Shown: positions 33,529 to 42,330, counted from the stretch's first letter. The stretch: DNA of 64,000 nucleotides from Lichenifustis flavocetrariae (GCF_026130545.1 NZ_JAMOIM010000020.1:1-64000); one strand, 5' to 3'. Notes: generated by a model not told the origin, from the letters alone. Made by a program: numbers and translations.

Positions 33529-34053
33529 GTGCATATCACCCCGATCATGGAGAAATTTGTCCTTCACTGGGGAGAGATGGGTTCGCGCTGGGGGGTCAAC
33601 CGGTCTGTCGCGCAGATCCACGCTCTGCTTTATCTCAGCGCGCGACCCCTGCCGGCGGAAGAAATCGCGGACGCGCTGTCGATCGCCCGCTCCAACGTCT
33701 CGAACAGCCTGAAGGAATTGCAGGCCTATCAGTTGATCGATGTCGTCCACCTCCTCGGCGACCGACGGGACCATTTCAAGGCCGAAACAGATCCCTGGAA
33801 CATCATGCTTCGGATTGCTGAGGAGCGGAAGCGGCGGGAGATCGACCCCGCACTCACCATGCTGCGGGATTGCGTCAAGGAGGCCGACGGGAATGCTGGG
33901 ACCGATCCTGTTGTGCGCGAACGGCTCGCGACCATGCTGGAGTTCCTCGACGGTCTGACCGGTTGGTACGATCAGGTGAAGCGCCTGCCGCGCGCGGCTC
34001 TGACAGGCATTATGAAACTGGGCGGTAAAATAACTGCGCTCATCCGACACTGA
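33529..34053 (+). CDS. GbsR/MarR-family transcriptional regulator
   Basis: A 174-residue winged-helix repressor of the GbsR branch of MarR proteins. The N-terminus has MEKFVLHWGEMGSRWGVNRSVAQIHALLYL; the recognition helix region is IADALSIARSNVSNSLKELQ and the wing includes GDRRDHFKAE. The C-terminal half is helical and probably forms the dimer. The start is GTG 33529 with TAGGAGA upstream. A likely operator overlaps its promoter and a perfect version precedes the next operon, so it probably controls both. The effector is unknown. Confidence 0.85.
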   Translation: MHITPIMEKFVLHWGEMGSRWGVNRSVAQIHALLYLSARPLPAEEIADALSIARSNVSNSLKELQAYQLIDVVHLLGDRRDHFKAETDPWNIMLRIAEERKRREIDPALTMLRDCVKEADGNAGTDPVVRERLATMLEFLDGLTGWYDQVKRLPRAALTGIMKLGGKITALIRH

Positions 34054-34086
34054 GCAAAAACACGCGTCTCCACTTCGATCATAGAT

Positions 34087-34102
34087 TTCTGTAATTACAG
34101 AA
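34087..34102. promoter_or_regulatory. Perfect palindromic operator
   Basis: TTCTGTAATTACAGAA is a perfect 16-base inverted repeat 18 bases before the ATG of the membrane-protein gene. Its similarity to the site in front of the GbsR-type gene suggests both are bound by that regulator. Confidence 0.7.
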
Positions 34103-34119
34103 TATAAGGAAAACAGCAA

Positions 34120-34496
34120 ATGAACATGCAGTTTCCTCTCATTCTCGCGGCGTCGGGCAGTGGCGCGGCACTCGTGTTCGCCATTCTGCGCAAGCCGCTG
34201 TTTCGCGTCGTCGTCGACCTCTGCGGCACCGCAGATCGAGGACGGTCCTGGACCCTCTACACAGTCATCATGCTCGTGCTGTCGCCGATGCTGGCGGTGA
34301 GCTTCGCGACAAGTTCTGAGGCGGTCCAATGGGGTGATCCCCTCTTTGTCGCGCGTTGCACTCTTGGTCCATTCTAGCCCTGATGATGGCCCTCGCGGTC
34401 TTCGGCTTCACGCTCTGGAAGCCCAGCAACCTGCTGTTCGATGCCAAGACGAGACGCAAAACCCTGACCGAGCCGAGCACAGGCGAGGGCGCGTGA
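34120..34496 (+). pseudogene. Small membrane-protein gene with a frameshift
   Basis: The first frame (34120-34377) encodes 85 residues with two membrane segments (PLILAASGSGAALVFAI and TLYTVIMLVLSPMLAVSFA) and stops early after a non-hydrophobic end. The -1 frame continues the protein logically, LHSWSILALMMALAVFGFTLWKPS..., giving a third membrane segment and stopping at 34494-34496, overlapping the next start. A one-base change near 34340-34370 therefore splits a protein of about 125 residues. This is either a real loss of function, with the downstream gene no longer coupled, or a sequencing error. The family is not recognised. Confidence 0.6.
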
Positions 34497-35758
34497 TGCG
34501 GATCGGCATTGTCGGCGCTACGGGATTCATCGGCCGGCATACGGTCGCCGAACTCGTCGGTCGTGGCCATCACGTCCGTGCCTTCGGACGGGACCTGATG
34601 CAACTGGACCTCCTTCCCGTCCATGGAGATGTGGCGGTCATCCGCCACGACACCAACTGGATCGCGCTGTTGGACGGTCTCGATGGGCTTGTCATCGCGA
34701 CAGGGTCGCTCAATGGACCGGGAATGATCGAGGCGCACCGCGATCTGCCGCGGCGCATCGCCAAGGCGGCACGGTTGCGTGGTCTCCCGCGCCTCGTCCT
34801 TGTGTCGGCCGTCGGCGCATCAAGTCACGCGCCGACACGGTTTCTGCGTAGCAAGGCAGAAGGAGAAGCCGCCATCCTGGCGAAGAAGCCTCCCGGCTGG
34901 ACGATCCTGCGTCCATCGCTCGTCTATGGCCCTGGCGGGCGCAGCATGCAGTTTCTAGCGGCGGTCGCGGCCCTACCGATCAGGCTTCGTCTGGATAGCG
35001 GACCGCTCCGGCCCATCCTGGTCGACGATGTGGCAGGGGCTATCGCGGATCTCCTTGAGAGCAGCCAGCCGCTGCCGGACGCGATCGACGCCGTCGGACC
35101 CCGATCCCTTGACATCAACGCCTACGTGGATGCCCTCGGCTCTTGGCTGGGCCTGCGCGCCCGCTGTGCGGTTCGTATACCGACCGGCCTGATCGTCGCC
35201 GCCGCGACCGTCGGAACGACCCTCCATCTGTCGCTGCTTGACCGTGACGCGATCACGATGCTGGTCGCAGGGGCCCATGGCGATCCGGACGCGCTTGGCC
35301 GCCTCACTGCCGTTCGCCCCCGCACCGTGATGGACGGGCTCAAGCGGTATCCGGCATCGCGCGCCGACCATATGGCGGCGCGGCTTGGGCCTTGGCCGCA
35401 CTGCTTGCGACAGTCCCTCGCGCTGCTCTGGGTGGGCACTGGACTGGTGTCGGTCGTCAACCTCCAGGATGGAACATCGCTTCTGCGCGAGGCTGGTATC
35501 GACGGACGCATCGCCCTCGGCGTCACGCTTGGTGGGGCCATGTGGGATGTGCTCCTCGGCGCAGCCGCCCTCCTCAAACCTTTCCGCGGAATGGCCACGA
35601 TCGCTCAAGCCGCGACGATATTGCTCTATACGGCCATCGCCACGGCATTGCTCCCCGGGCTCTGGGGCGATCCCCTTGGGCGACTCCTGAAGAATATCCC
35701 CCTCTTCGTCGCCACCCTTCTCCTGGCCCAGATCTCACGGAGATCCGATCATGGATGA
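34496..35758 (+). CDS. SDR-type NAD(P)-binding protein fused to DoxX-like membrane domain
   Basis: A 420-residue fusion. Residues 1-300 are an atypical SDR / NAD(P)H-binding domain: GATGFIG (6-12) for the dinucleotide, VSAVGASS near 103 and ILRPSLVYGPGG near 139. Residues 305-415 form a four-helix DoxX-like membrane domain (LLWVGTGLVSVVNLQDG, WDVLLGAAALLKPF, AATILLYTAIATALLPGLWGDP). Such fusions occur in proteobacteria and may act on a quinone or lipid at the inner membrane. The start overlaps the frameshifted upstream gene (TGATG) and the end overlaps the DUF2269 gene by eight bases, so all three form one operon. Confidence 0.85.
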   Translation: MRIGIVGATGFIGRHTVAELVGRGHHVRAFGRDLMQLDLLPVHGDVAVIRHDTNWIALLDGLDGLVIATGSLNGPGMIEAHRDLPRRIAKAARLRGLPRLVLVSAVGASSHAPTRFLRSKAEGEAAILAKKPPGWTILRPSLVYGPGGRSMQFLAAVAALPIRLRLDSGPLRPILVDDVAGAIADLLESSQPLPDAIDAVGPRSLDINAYVDALGSWLGLRARCAVRIPTGLIVAAATVGTTLHLSLLDRDAITMLVAGAHGDPDALGRLTAVRPRTVMDGLKRYPASRADHMAARLGPWPHCLRQSLALLWVGTGLVSVVNLQDGTSLLREAGIDGRIALGVTLGGAMWDVLLGAAALLKPFRGMATIAQAATILLYTAIATALLPGLWGDPLGRLLKNIPLFVATLLLAQISRRSDHG

Positions 35759-36221
35759 ATATCTCTGGATCAAATATGCCCACATCCTCGGTGCGACGGT
35801 CATCTTCGGCACCGGGATCGGAACTGCTTTTCAGATGTGGGCAGCTCACCGCAGCCGGGACGTTCGGGGGCTGGCTCTCGTGACCCGGAATGTCGTGAAG
35901 GCCGATTGGATATTCACGACGCCTGCGGTCCTGCTCCAGCCCCTCACCGGCACGGTCTTGGCTGTCTCGGCCGGCTATGGCCTGCATGATCGCTGGCTGC
36001 TGGGCGCGATCCTCCTTTACGGGCTTACCGGCCTGTGCTGGCTGCCCGTCGTCTGGATCCAGATCAAACTGCGCGACCTGGCCGCCCAGGCCGCCGCGAC
36101 ATCCCAGCCTCTGCCGGCGGCCTACGACCGGCTGTTCCGCTGGTGGTTTGTCCTCGGAGTGCCGGCATTTGGGTCGGTGCTCGTGATCTTCCACCTCATG
36201 ATCCAGAAGCCGACCTTCTGA
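35751..36221 (+). CDS. DUF2269 family membrane protein
   Basis: A 156-residue protein with four membrane helices. The family starts LWIKYAHILGATVIFGTGIGTAFQM and has FTTPAVLLQPLTG in the middle and LFRWWFVLGVPAFGSVLVIFHLM at the end. It has a conserved His11 in the first helix that may bind heme or quinone. It is translated with the SDR-DoxX gene and regulated with it if the upstream palindrome is the operator. Confidence 0.9.
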   Translation: MDEYLWIKYAHILGATVIFGTGIGTAFQMWAAHRSRDVRGLALVTRNVVKADWIFTTPAVLLQPLTGTVLAVSAGYGLHDRWLLGAILLYGLTGLCWLPVVWIQIKLRDLAAQAAATSQPLPAAYDRLFRWWFVLGVPAFGSVLVIFHLMIQKPTF

Positions 36222-36247
36222 CCGGCTTCCACGTGTGCCGTGTCCGC

Positions 36248-37519
36248 TCAAGCCGCCTTCCGCAATTCAGCGACCGGCATCTTGGCCGCAACGGCCTCCG
36301 CCACGAGATCGGCCGTCGCGGCCGACAAGGTCCAGCCCAGGTGCCCATGGCCGGTATTGTAGAACACACCCGGCCGGCTGCCGGCGCCGACGCGCGGGAG
36401 CATGCTGGGAAGCATCGGCCGCAGACCTGCCCAGGGGACAATCTTGCTCGTGTCGACGCCCGGAAACAGGTGCCGCACCCAGGCCGTGAGCGGTTGGATG
36501 CGATCGAACCGGATATCGCGGTTCTCGCCGTTGAACTCCGCCGTTCCGGCGACCCGGAACCGGCTCACTCCGAACCGGCTCGACACGATCTTGGTCTGGT
36601 CGTCGAGCAGGCTGACCCAGGGTGCCGCCGCCTGACTCTCAGCGTCGTCGAGGTGAACCGTGATCGAATAGCCCTTCACGGGATAGATATTGACGCGATC
36701 GCCAAGCCCTTGCGCGAAATGGCGGCTCGACAGGCCCGCACAGATCACCACGCCGTCGAAATGAGCCCGCTCCTGCTTCGGCGAGGCATTTTCGTCACCG
36801 GTTTCAGCTTGGGGCATCCAGGACACGTCGATCCCGGACGCCGCGGTTGCGACATCGGTCACAAGTGCTTCCTGCACGAAGGTGACGCCGCGCCGCTGGC
36901 ACGCGAGCGCCAGACCCCGCGTGAACTTGTGGATATCGCCGGTGGCATCGGACGGCGTGAAGAATCCACCATAATAGTCGCCATGCAGCGCCGGCTCGAT
37001 GGTCCGCATCTCGTCAGGCGTCACGGCGCGGCGGTCGAGCCCGCCTTCCGTCAGAAGCGCGTTGACGGCCTCGGCATGATCGAACCCCGCCTTGTCGCGG
37101 TAGATATGCAGGATGCCGCGCTGTTCGAGGTCGAAGGCGATGCGCTCTCGTTGCGCCCAAGCCCCCAGCACCTTGCGGGCCGCGATAGCCAGCCGCGTCG
37201 TCTCGACCGTATTGGCGCGATAGTTCGGGATCTGACCCAGGAATTCGGCCAGCCATGAATATTTGTGCCAGCTCGGACGCGGGTTGAGCAGAAGCGGCGC
37301 GTCGCTTTTCAGCATCCACTTGAGCCCCTTGAGGATCGTGCCCCAGGAGTTCCAGACTTCCGCGTTGCTGGCCGACAATTGGCCGCCGTTGGCGAAGGAC
37401 GTCTCCATCCCGGCGTAGCGCTGACGATCGAAGATCGTCACGGCAAAGCCTCGTTCCGTCAGCGCATAGGCAGTGGTTATGCCGGTGATCCCGGCGCCGA
37501 TAACGGCAATGTGTGACAT
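36248..37519 (-). CDS. dadA: D-amino acid dehydrogenase-like flavoprotein
   Basis: A 423-residue FAD enzyme of the DadA family. The N-terminal dinucleotide site is IGAGITGITTAYAL (7-20), then FANGGQLSASNAEVWNSW at about 43, IYPVKGYSITVHL near 278 and a C-terminal NTGHGHLGWTLSAATADLVAEAV that holds the FAD. DadA oxidises D-amino acids, typically D-alanine to pyruvate, passing electrons to quinone. It lies behind a tandem glycine riboswitch, so in this organism it may oxidise glycine or another amino acid linked to glycine metabolism. No racemase gene is adjacent. Confidence 0.85.
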   Translation of the reverse strand: MSHIAVIGAGITGITTAYALTERGFAVTIFDRQRYAGMETSFANGGQLSASNAEVWNSWGTILKGLKWMLKSDAPLLLNPRPSWHKYSWLAEFLGQIPNYRANTVETTRLAIAARKVLGAWAQRERIAFDLEQRGILHIYRDKAGFDHAEAVNALLTEGGLDRRAVTPDEMRTIEPALHGDYYGGFFTPSDATGDIHKFTRGLALACQRRGVTFVQEALVTDVATAASGIDVSWMPQAETGDENASPKQERAHFDGVVICAGLSSRHFAQGLGDRVNIYPVKGYSITVHLDDAESQAAAPWVSLLDDQTKIVSSRFGVSRFRVAGTAEFNGENRDIRFDRIQPLTAWVRHLFPGVDTSKIVPWAGLRPMLPSMLPRVGAGSRPGVFYNTGHGHLGWTLSAATADLVAEAVAAKMPVAELRKAA

Positions 37520-37577
37520 TAAAACGGTCTCCAGACAGTTGGCCCGACCGGACGAGCAATGCTCCTCCAGCTTCGAG

Positions 37578-37757
37578 CCCCCTCTGTCATGGAACCTGAG
37601 AGATTCACGCCGATCACAAGATCAACGTTTCCCCTTCGGTGGGCGCTTGAGACGCCACTCTCCAGAGTGTTCGGTGACACGGTCCTTTTGCCTGAGAGTT
37701 TGGCGGGGCTTTGCTCCGTCGGCGGCCCGGACCTTACGGCCCGAACGCTCTCCCATG
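37578..37757 (-). promoter_or_regulatory. Tandem glycine riboswitch
   Basis: Two aptamers on the minus strand 60 bases before dadA. Aptamer 1 (about 37757-37680) begins GGGAGAGCG, has GCCGACGGAGCAAAGCC and closes ACTCTCAGGCAAAAGGACCG. Aptamer 2 (about 37669-37578) begins CTGGAGAGTGG, has CACCGAAGGGGAAACG and closes ATCTCTCAGGTTCCATGACAGAGG. These are the paired signatures of the glycine riboswitch class. It usually turns on gene expression when glycine is high. The expression platform lies between 37577 and 37520 and may expose the ribosome binding site. Confidence 0.9.
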
Positions 37758-37844
37758 TCACTTGTCGAACGGTTTAAACATAACTCCTGCGAGGTGGATC
37801 GGCAATCCGTCGCAGCGCGCAAAGATGCACCAACCTGGGCTCTC

Positions 37845-38465
37845 TCAGCCGAGAAGGTAACCAAGTTGCCTCAGGGCAGGCAGAAGGTCGAGCAGCGGCA
37901 GGCCCAGGACCGTCGCATGGTCGCCCTCGATCCGGGTGAACAGCTGGATGCCGAGCCCTTCGAGCCGATAGGCCCCCACGCTCGCGCAAACCGCCGACCC
38001 CTCGGCGGCCAAGTAGGCGTCGAGAAAGGGTTCGCTCAGCGACCGCATGGTGAGACGCGCTTCCGCGACGGTGTCGAACAGCACGGCGTCGTCGCGGACG
38101 AGGCAAACGGCCGAAGACAGCGTGTGGGTCTTGCCTGACAGACGCACAAGATGCGCGCGAGCGGCCTCGCTCGATGTGGGTTTCGCGAACAGATCCTCGC
38201 CAAGCGCCAACACCTGATCGGCGCCCAGCACCAGTTGGCCGGGGTGGCTCTTCGCCACAGTCATGGCTTTCGCCCGGGCGAGATGCGCCGCGACGACCGA
38301 CGGGGCTTCCCGGGCCGCGCGGAGCGGCGCCTCGATCGCGCGTTCGTCGAGATCGGCCGGCCGCACGGTGACGGGGAGCCCCGCTCCTTCGAGAAGGACG
38401 CGCCGCGTGGCGCTGCCGGAGGCGAGAACAAGTGGTGCGTCGGCGAGCCAAAAGCGGGACGACAT
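37845..38465 (-). CDS. Maf-family nucleotide pyrophosphatase
   Basis: A 206-residue Maf protein that hydrolyses non-canonical nucleoside triphosphates. Motifs are PLVLASGSATRRVLLEGAGL at the start, VLGADQVLALG near 79 and GAYRLEGLGIQLFTRIEGDHATVLGLPL near 170. Alphaproteobacteria often have it beside ppsR; the gene start overlaps the ppsR stop if GTG 38477 is used. ATG 38465 gives the usual N-terminus. Confidence 0.9.
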   Translation of the reverse strand: MSSRFWLADAPLVLASGSATRRVLLEGAGLPVTVRPADLDERAIEAPLRAAREAPSVVAAHLARAKAMTVAKSHPGQLVLGADQVLALGEDLFAKPTSSEAARAHLVRLSGKTHTLSSAVCLVRDDAVLFDTVAEARLTMRSLSEPFLDAYLAAEGSAVCASVGAYRLEGLGIQLFTRIEGDHATVLGLPLLDLLPALRQLGYLLG

Positions 38466-38473
38466 CGGACCGC

Positions 38474-39307
38474 TCACGCCTGAGTGATAAATTGCATGCG
38501 GTGCATCTTATAGAGGTCGATGATGGCAGCCGCCGTTTCCTCGATCGATCGGCGCGTCACGTCGATATAGGGCCACTGGTTCAGCGCGAACAGGCGGCGG
38601 GAATGGGCCACCTCCTCGGCCACGGCAGCCTTGTCGACATAGGGCGTATCGTGGTCGGCGTTGAGGGTAAGCAGCCGGTTCTGCCGGATCTGCACGATGC
38701 GCTCAGGGGAGGCGATCAACCCGACGATCAATGGCTGCTTCAGCTCGAACACCCGCGGCGGCAGCGGCACCTGCGGCACGAGCGGGATGTTGGCGGTCTT
38801 GATGCCCCGGTTGGCGAGGTAGATGCTGGTCGGCGTCTTCGAGGTGCGGCTTACGCCGAGCAGCAGAACGTCGGCCTTCTCGTAGCTTTCACCTTCCTGA
38901 CCGTCATCATGCAGCATGGTGAAGTTCAGCGCGTCGATCCGTTTGAAATAATCGGCGTTCAGCACGTGCTGCGCGCCGGGACGCGGCGTCGAGGGCGTCC
39001 CGAGATAGGCCTGGAACAGGCCGAGGATCGGCTGCAGAACTGAGAGACAGGGCGATCCGATCTCCCGGCAGGCCTGTTCGAGACGCTCGGTCAACTCGGG
39101 TTCGACCAATGTGAAGAGCACGATGCCAGGTGCGGCTTCGATCTCGGATATCGCACGCTCCAGCTGCGCCCGGGAGCGCACCAGCGGGTAGACATGCTCG
39201 ATCGACGAGACCTCCTGGTATTGCGCCGCCACGGCGCGGCTGACCGCGATCAACGTTTCCCCGGTCGAGTCCGAGACAAGATGGAGATGAAAATATTGCC
39301 GGCCCAC
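38474..39307 (-). CDS. ppsR: PEP synthase / PPDK regulatory kinase-phosphorylase
   Basis: A 277-residue DUF299 protein that phosphorylates and dephosphorylates pyruvate phosphate dikinase or PEP synthase. Family motifs are [12 protein letters not shown] (7-18), the P-loop-like [18 protein letters not shown] near 151 and [12 protein letters not shown]. The start is GTG 39307. In Caulobacter and relatives this gene (the RP001 homologue) flanks the replication origin opposite hemE, as here. Confidence 0.92.
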   Translation of the reverse strand: MGRQYFHLHLVSDSTGETLIAVSRAVAAQYQEVSSIEHVYPLVRSRAQLERAISEIEAAPGIVLFTLVEPELTERLEQACREIGSPCLSVLQPILGLFQAYLGTPSTPRPGAQHVLNADYFKRIDALNFTMLHDDGQEGESYEKADVLLLGVSRTSKTPTSIYLANRGIKTANIPLVPQVPLPPRVFELKQPLIVGLIASPERIVQIRQNRLLTLNADHDTPYVDKAAVAEEVAHSRRLFALNQWPYIDVTRRSIEETAAAIIDLYKMHRMQFITQA

Positions 39308-39749
39308 GATTCGTCTCCGGTTTCCGACGCTTACGCCCTGACGCCGATGCTTATCCCACGACTTGGGATCTCGGCTGTGGACAAACGACGCCAGAGCCGA
39401 GGGCGTGACGGTTTGTTGCCCAGCCCACGGGTTTATCCCCAGCCGCCGTCAACATGGCTGGCCTCGTCGCCTGAGACCAGCACCAATCCTGTGGGAATCG
39501 CGGGAATCGGGGATGATCGACTCAGGGGCGATCCACCGTGCGCCGTATTCCCGCCTGAATCATTGACGGGAATCGTCTTTCTCGCACCCCGTCGTTAAGA
39601 TTTTAGTTATACCTCTGAACGATTGGTTAAGACGGGATAGTGTGTGATGAACGAAGCGGACCCGATTCCCACCGCCTAAGAGAAGAAACAGAAATGAGTC
39701 TTAAAGAATCTTTCTTATTTATTTACGAACGGCACGCCGTTCTCTCCTG
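39308..39749. other. Candidate chromosomal origin (oriC)
   Basis: A 442-base gene-free gap between divergent ppsR and hemE, the conserved location of oriC in Caulobacter, Rickettsia and rhizobia. It holds near-consensus DnaA boxes (reverse of TTGTCCACA at 39376-39384; TTATCCCCA at 39433-39441; weaker TTATCCCAC at 39351-39359), two AT-rich stretches (39592-39620 and 39696-39725) and nine GANTC sites between 39308 and 39710, where about 1.6 would be expected by chance. CcrM methylates GANTC in cell-cycle control. No RNA gene or ORF is convincing here. The hemE promoter must also lie in this gap. Confidence 0.75.
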
Positions 39750-40781
39750 ATGGTGGACAAGCCCTTCCTCCGCACCATCGACGGCCATCGGATCGACGGA
39801 CCCCCGCCCGTGTGGCTCATGCGCCAGGCCGGGCGCTATCTTGCGGAATATCGTGAGATTAGGGCGACAGCCCCGAGTTTCCTCGATTTCTGCTACACGC
39901 CGCGGCTTGCGATCGAAGCGACCCTGCAGCCGATCCGGCGCTTCGCATTCGATGCCGCGATCTTGTTCAGCGATATCCTGGTCGTGCCCGATGCGCTCGG
40001 GCAGACCGTGTCGTTCGAAACCGGTCATGGCCCGAGGCTCGACCCGGTCGCGACCCCGGAAGCCTTCGGGCTGTTGCGCGACAGTCTCGATCTCGACCGC
40101 TTGGCCCCGGTGTTCGAGGCCATTGCCGGCATCAAGGCCAAGTTGCCAGCCGAGACAGCGCTGATCGGTTTCTGTGGCGCACCCTGGACGGTGGCGAGCT
40201 ACATGGTGGCGGGACGCGGAACACCCGATCAGGCGCCGGCGCGTCTTCTCGCTTACCGCGATCCGGACCTGTTCAGCCGTCTGATCGACCGGCTCGTCGA
40301 GGCGTCGATCCTTTACCTCGACACCCAATTCGCTGCGGGGGTCGATGCGGTGCAGATCTTCGATTCCTGGGCCGGCGTTCTGCCGCAGCCTGCCTATCTG
40401 CGCTGGTGCCAGGCACCGCTAGAGGCGATCGTCCGCGGCTTGCGAAAAACCCGGCCCGAAGCGCGCATCATCGGCTTTCCCCGCGCCTCGGGAGGTCAGA
40501 TCCTGACGGCCGCATCGAGCGGCGTCTCGGCGATCGGGCTCGATACAGCGGTCGATCCGGCGTGGGCGCACCGCATGCTGCCGGCGGGTCTTCCCGTCCA
40601 AGGCAACCTCGATCCGCTGGTGCTGATGGCGGGCGGGGCCGCTCTCGATCAGGCTGTCGACGATATCTGCGACGCCCTCTCCGGACGACCCCATGTGTTC
40701 AATCTCGGACACGGCATTCTACCCGAAACGCCGGTGGCGCATGTCGAGCAGATGCTCGGCAGGTTGCGCGGACGGGCGTGA
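39750..40781 (+). CDS. hemE: Uroporphyrinogen decarboxylase
   Basis: A 343-residue enzyme converting uroporphyrinogen III to coproporphyrinogen III in heme synthesis. The family signature PVWLMRQAGRYLAEYREIR is at 21-40, with GFCGAPWTVASYM near 142, DAVQIFDSWAGVLP near 206 and FNLGHGILPETP near 314. The length is normal. It stands beside the candidate origin and precedes hemJ. Confidence 0.97.
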   Translation: MVDKPFLRTIDGHRIDGPPPVWLMRQAGRYLAEYREIRATAPSFLDFCYTPRLAIEATLQPIRRFAFDAAILFSDILVVPDALGQTVSFETGHGPRLDPVATPEAFGLLRDSLDLDRLAPVFEAIAGIKAKLPAETALIGFCGAPWTVASYMVAGRGTPDQAPARLLAYRDPDLFSRLIDRLVEASILYLDTQFAAGVDAVQIFDSWAGVLPQPAYLRWCQAPLEAIVRGLRKTRPEARIIGFPRASGGQILTAASSGVSAIGLDTAVDPAWAHRMLPAGLPVQGNLDPLVLMAGGAALDQAVDDICDALSGRPHVFNLGHGILPETPVAHVEQMLGRLRGRA

Positions 40782-40826
40782 ACCGCTACTCGCTTAGCGG
40801 TCTGTCGATGCAGCTGGAGCAGCAGC

Positions 40827-41258
40827 TTGGATTATTACCCGTGGTTGCTGTCCCTGCATGTGCTCGCGATCATCGCCTGGATGGCCGCGATGCTGTATCT
40901 GCCCCGCCTGTTCGTCTACCATGCGCAGGTGGGCGCCGGGACGCCGCAAAGCGAAACCTTCAAGGTCATGGAGCGCCGGCTTCTGAAGGCCATCATGAAT
41001 CCGGCCATGATCGCGGTCTGGATCACCGGCCTATGGTTGGCGATCTCGTCGGGCTACATCAAGACGGCCGGTTGGCTGCACGTCAAACTGCTGCTCGTGA
41101 TCCTGATGAGCGGCGTTCATGGGTTCTTGTCGGCTTCCACGCGACGGTTCGCCAATGACGCCAACACGCGGTCACCGGGGTTCTACCGGGTTCTCAACGA
41201 GGCGCCGACCGTGCTTTTGATCGGCATTGTGATCCTCGCGGTCGTCAAGCCATTTTAA
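40827..41258 (+). CDS. hemJ: Protoporphyrinogen oxidase HemJ
   Basis: A 143-residue four-helix membrane protein that oxidises protoporphyrinogen IX in bacteria lacking HemG/HemY. Motifs are PWLLSLHVLAIIAWMAAMLYLPRLFVYH (conserved His11 and His32 region), ERRLLKAIMNPAM and WLHVKLLLVILMSGVHG. The start is probably TTG 40827, with CTGGAG upstream; the next Met would drop the conserved first helix. It follows hemE by 45 bases; rho, the usual next gene in many relatives, is absent here. Confidence 0.92.
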   Translation: MDYYPWLLSLHVLAIIAWMAAMLYLPRLFVYHAQVGAGTPQSETFKVMERRLLKAIMNPAMIAVWITGLWLAISSGYIKTAGWLHVKLLLVILMSGVHGFLSASTRRFANDANTRSPGFYRVLNEAPTVLLIGIVILAVVKPF

Positions 41259-41315
41259 TGCCAAGCCGCTAAGGCATGGTGGCGTCTTCCGTTTCGACCT
41301 GGACTTGAGGTTTGA

Positions 41316-42320
41316 TTGTCCGGTTTTCCGCCCACCAAAGCACCTCAAGTGGTCCTCACGCCCGCGACCGGCCAGATTCGGATTCTCGATTATCTCTGGC
41401 CGGTGATTGGAATCGCGGCGGTTCTTCTGTCCGGCTGGCTTCTCTTTCGCGAAATCCACAACCTGTCCTGGGCAGAGGTCAAGGCTGCGATCGCCGCCAT
41501 CCCGGCCGTGCGCTGGGGCCTCGCCTTCGCGTGTACGGTGCTGGCCTATGGCGCACTCGCTTGGTACGACCGCATCGCCCTGTTGCATCTCGGCTTCAAG
41601 CTGTCCTGGGGCTTCATCTCGGCCGTTTCGTTCACGACTTACGCCTTGTCGCACAACATCGGCATGTCGATGTTCTCGGGTGCGATGGTGCGATATCGCG
41701 CCTATTCGACCAAGGGTCTGACCCTGACCGACATCGGCATTCTGGTCGCCTTTTGCTCCTTCACGTTCACGCTTGGCAACGTGCTGCTTGGGGGCATCGT
41801 TTGCCTCTTCGAGCCGGGCATTCTGGAGAGGCTCTTCGCAATCCCGCCCATGGTGGTGCGCGAATTGGGGGGCCTGCTGCTCGGCCTCGTGGTGCTTTAT
41901 GTGATCGGCTCGGCCTTGCACCTGAAGCCGTTCGTCTTCCGAGGCATCAGGCTCATCTATCCGCGGCCGGGAATCGCGGCCCGGCAGCTGATCGCAGGCC
42001 CGTTGGAGCTCCTCGGCGCGGCGGGTATCATCTACGTCGCGCTGCCGCCGGAGTTCAATCCCGGTTTTCTGGTCGTGCTCGGCGTGTTCCTGGCCTCGTT
42101 CACGGCCGCGATGCTCAGCCATGCACCGGGCGGGCTCGGCGTTCTCGAATTCGTCTTCGTCTCAGGCCTGCCTGATGTCCCACCGGCCGACGTGTTGGCG
42201 GCCCTTCTGGTCTTCCGGCTGCTCTACCTCCTCCTGCCGCTGATCCTGGGCATTGTTGCGGTCGTGGCCTTTGAGCGTGGGCGGCTCGCGCGTGTCTTGG
42301 ACAAGCGCGGCCCCGGGTGA
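41316..42320 (+). CDS. UPF0104 / LPG-synthase-type membrane protein
   Basis: A 334-residue protein with about eight membrane helices of the lysylphosphatidylglycerol-synthetase TM family (UPF0104). Landmarks are YALSHNIGMSMFSGAMVRYRAY at about 110-131, FCSFTFTLGNVLLGG and LSHAPGGLGVLEF near 268. It lacks the C-terminal transferase domain of MprF, so it is likely a flippase or a lipid carrier rather than an aminoacyl-lipid synthase. The start is TTG 41316 or a nearby codon. Confidence 0.85.
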   Translation: MSGFPPTKAPQVVLTPATGQIRILDYLWPVIGIAAVLLSGWLLFREIHNLSWAEVKAAIAAIPAVRWGLAFACTVLAYGALAWYDRIALLHLGFKLSWGFISAVSFTTYALSHNIGMSMFSGAMVRYRAYSTKGLTLTDIGILVAFCSFTFTLGNVLLGGIVCLFEPGILERLFAIPPMVVRELGGLLLGLVVLYVIGSALHLKPFVFRGIRLIYPRPGIAARQLIAGPLELLGAAGIIYVALPPEFNPGFLVVLGVFLASFTAAMLSHAPGGLGVLEFVFVSGLPDVPPADVLAALLVFRLLYLLLPLILGIVAVVAFERGRLARVLDKRGPG

Positions 42321-42330
42321 GTCCTGTGAT

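Noticed and set aside
37519-37761. Small frames within the riboswitch region as genes
   Set aside because: Both strands there are explained by the conserved riboswitch structure.
39595-39610. CtrA site within the candidate origin
   Set aside because: TTAAGATTTTAGTTAT has one TTAA half but the second half does not match TTAA at the required spacing.
41259-41315. rho gene expected after hemJ
   Set aside because: The gap is only 57 bases and the next gene is a UPF0104 membrane protein, so rho is elsewhere.
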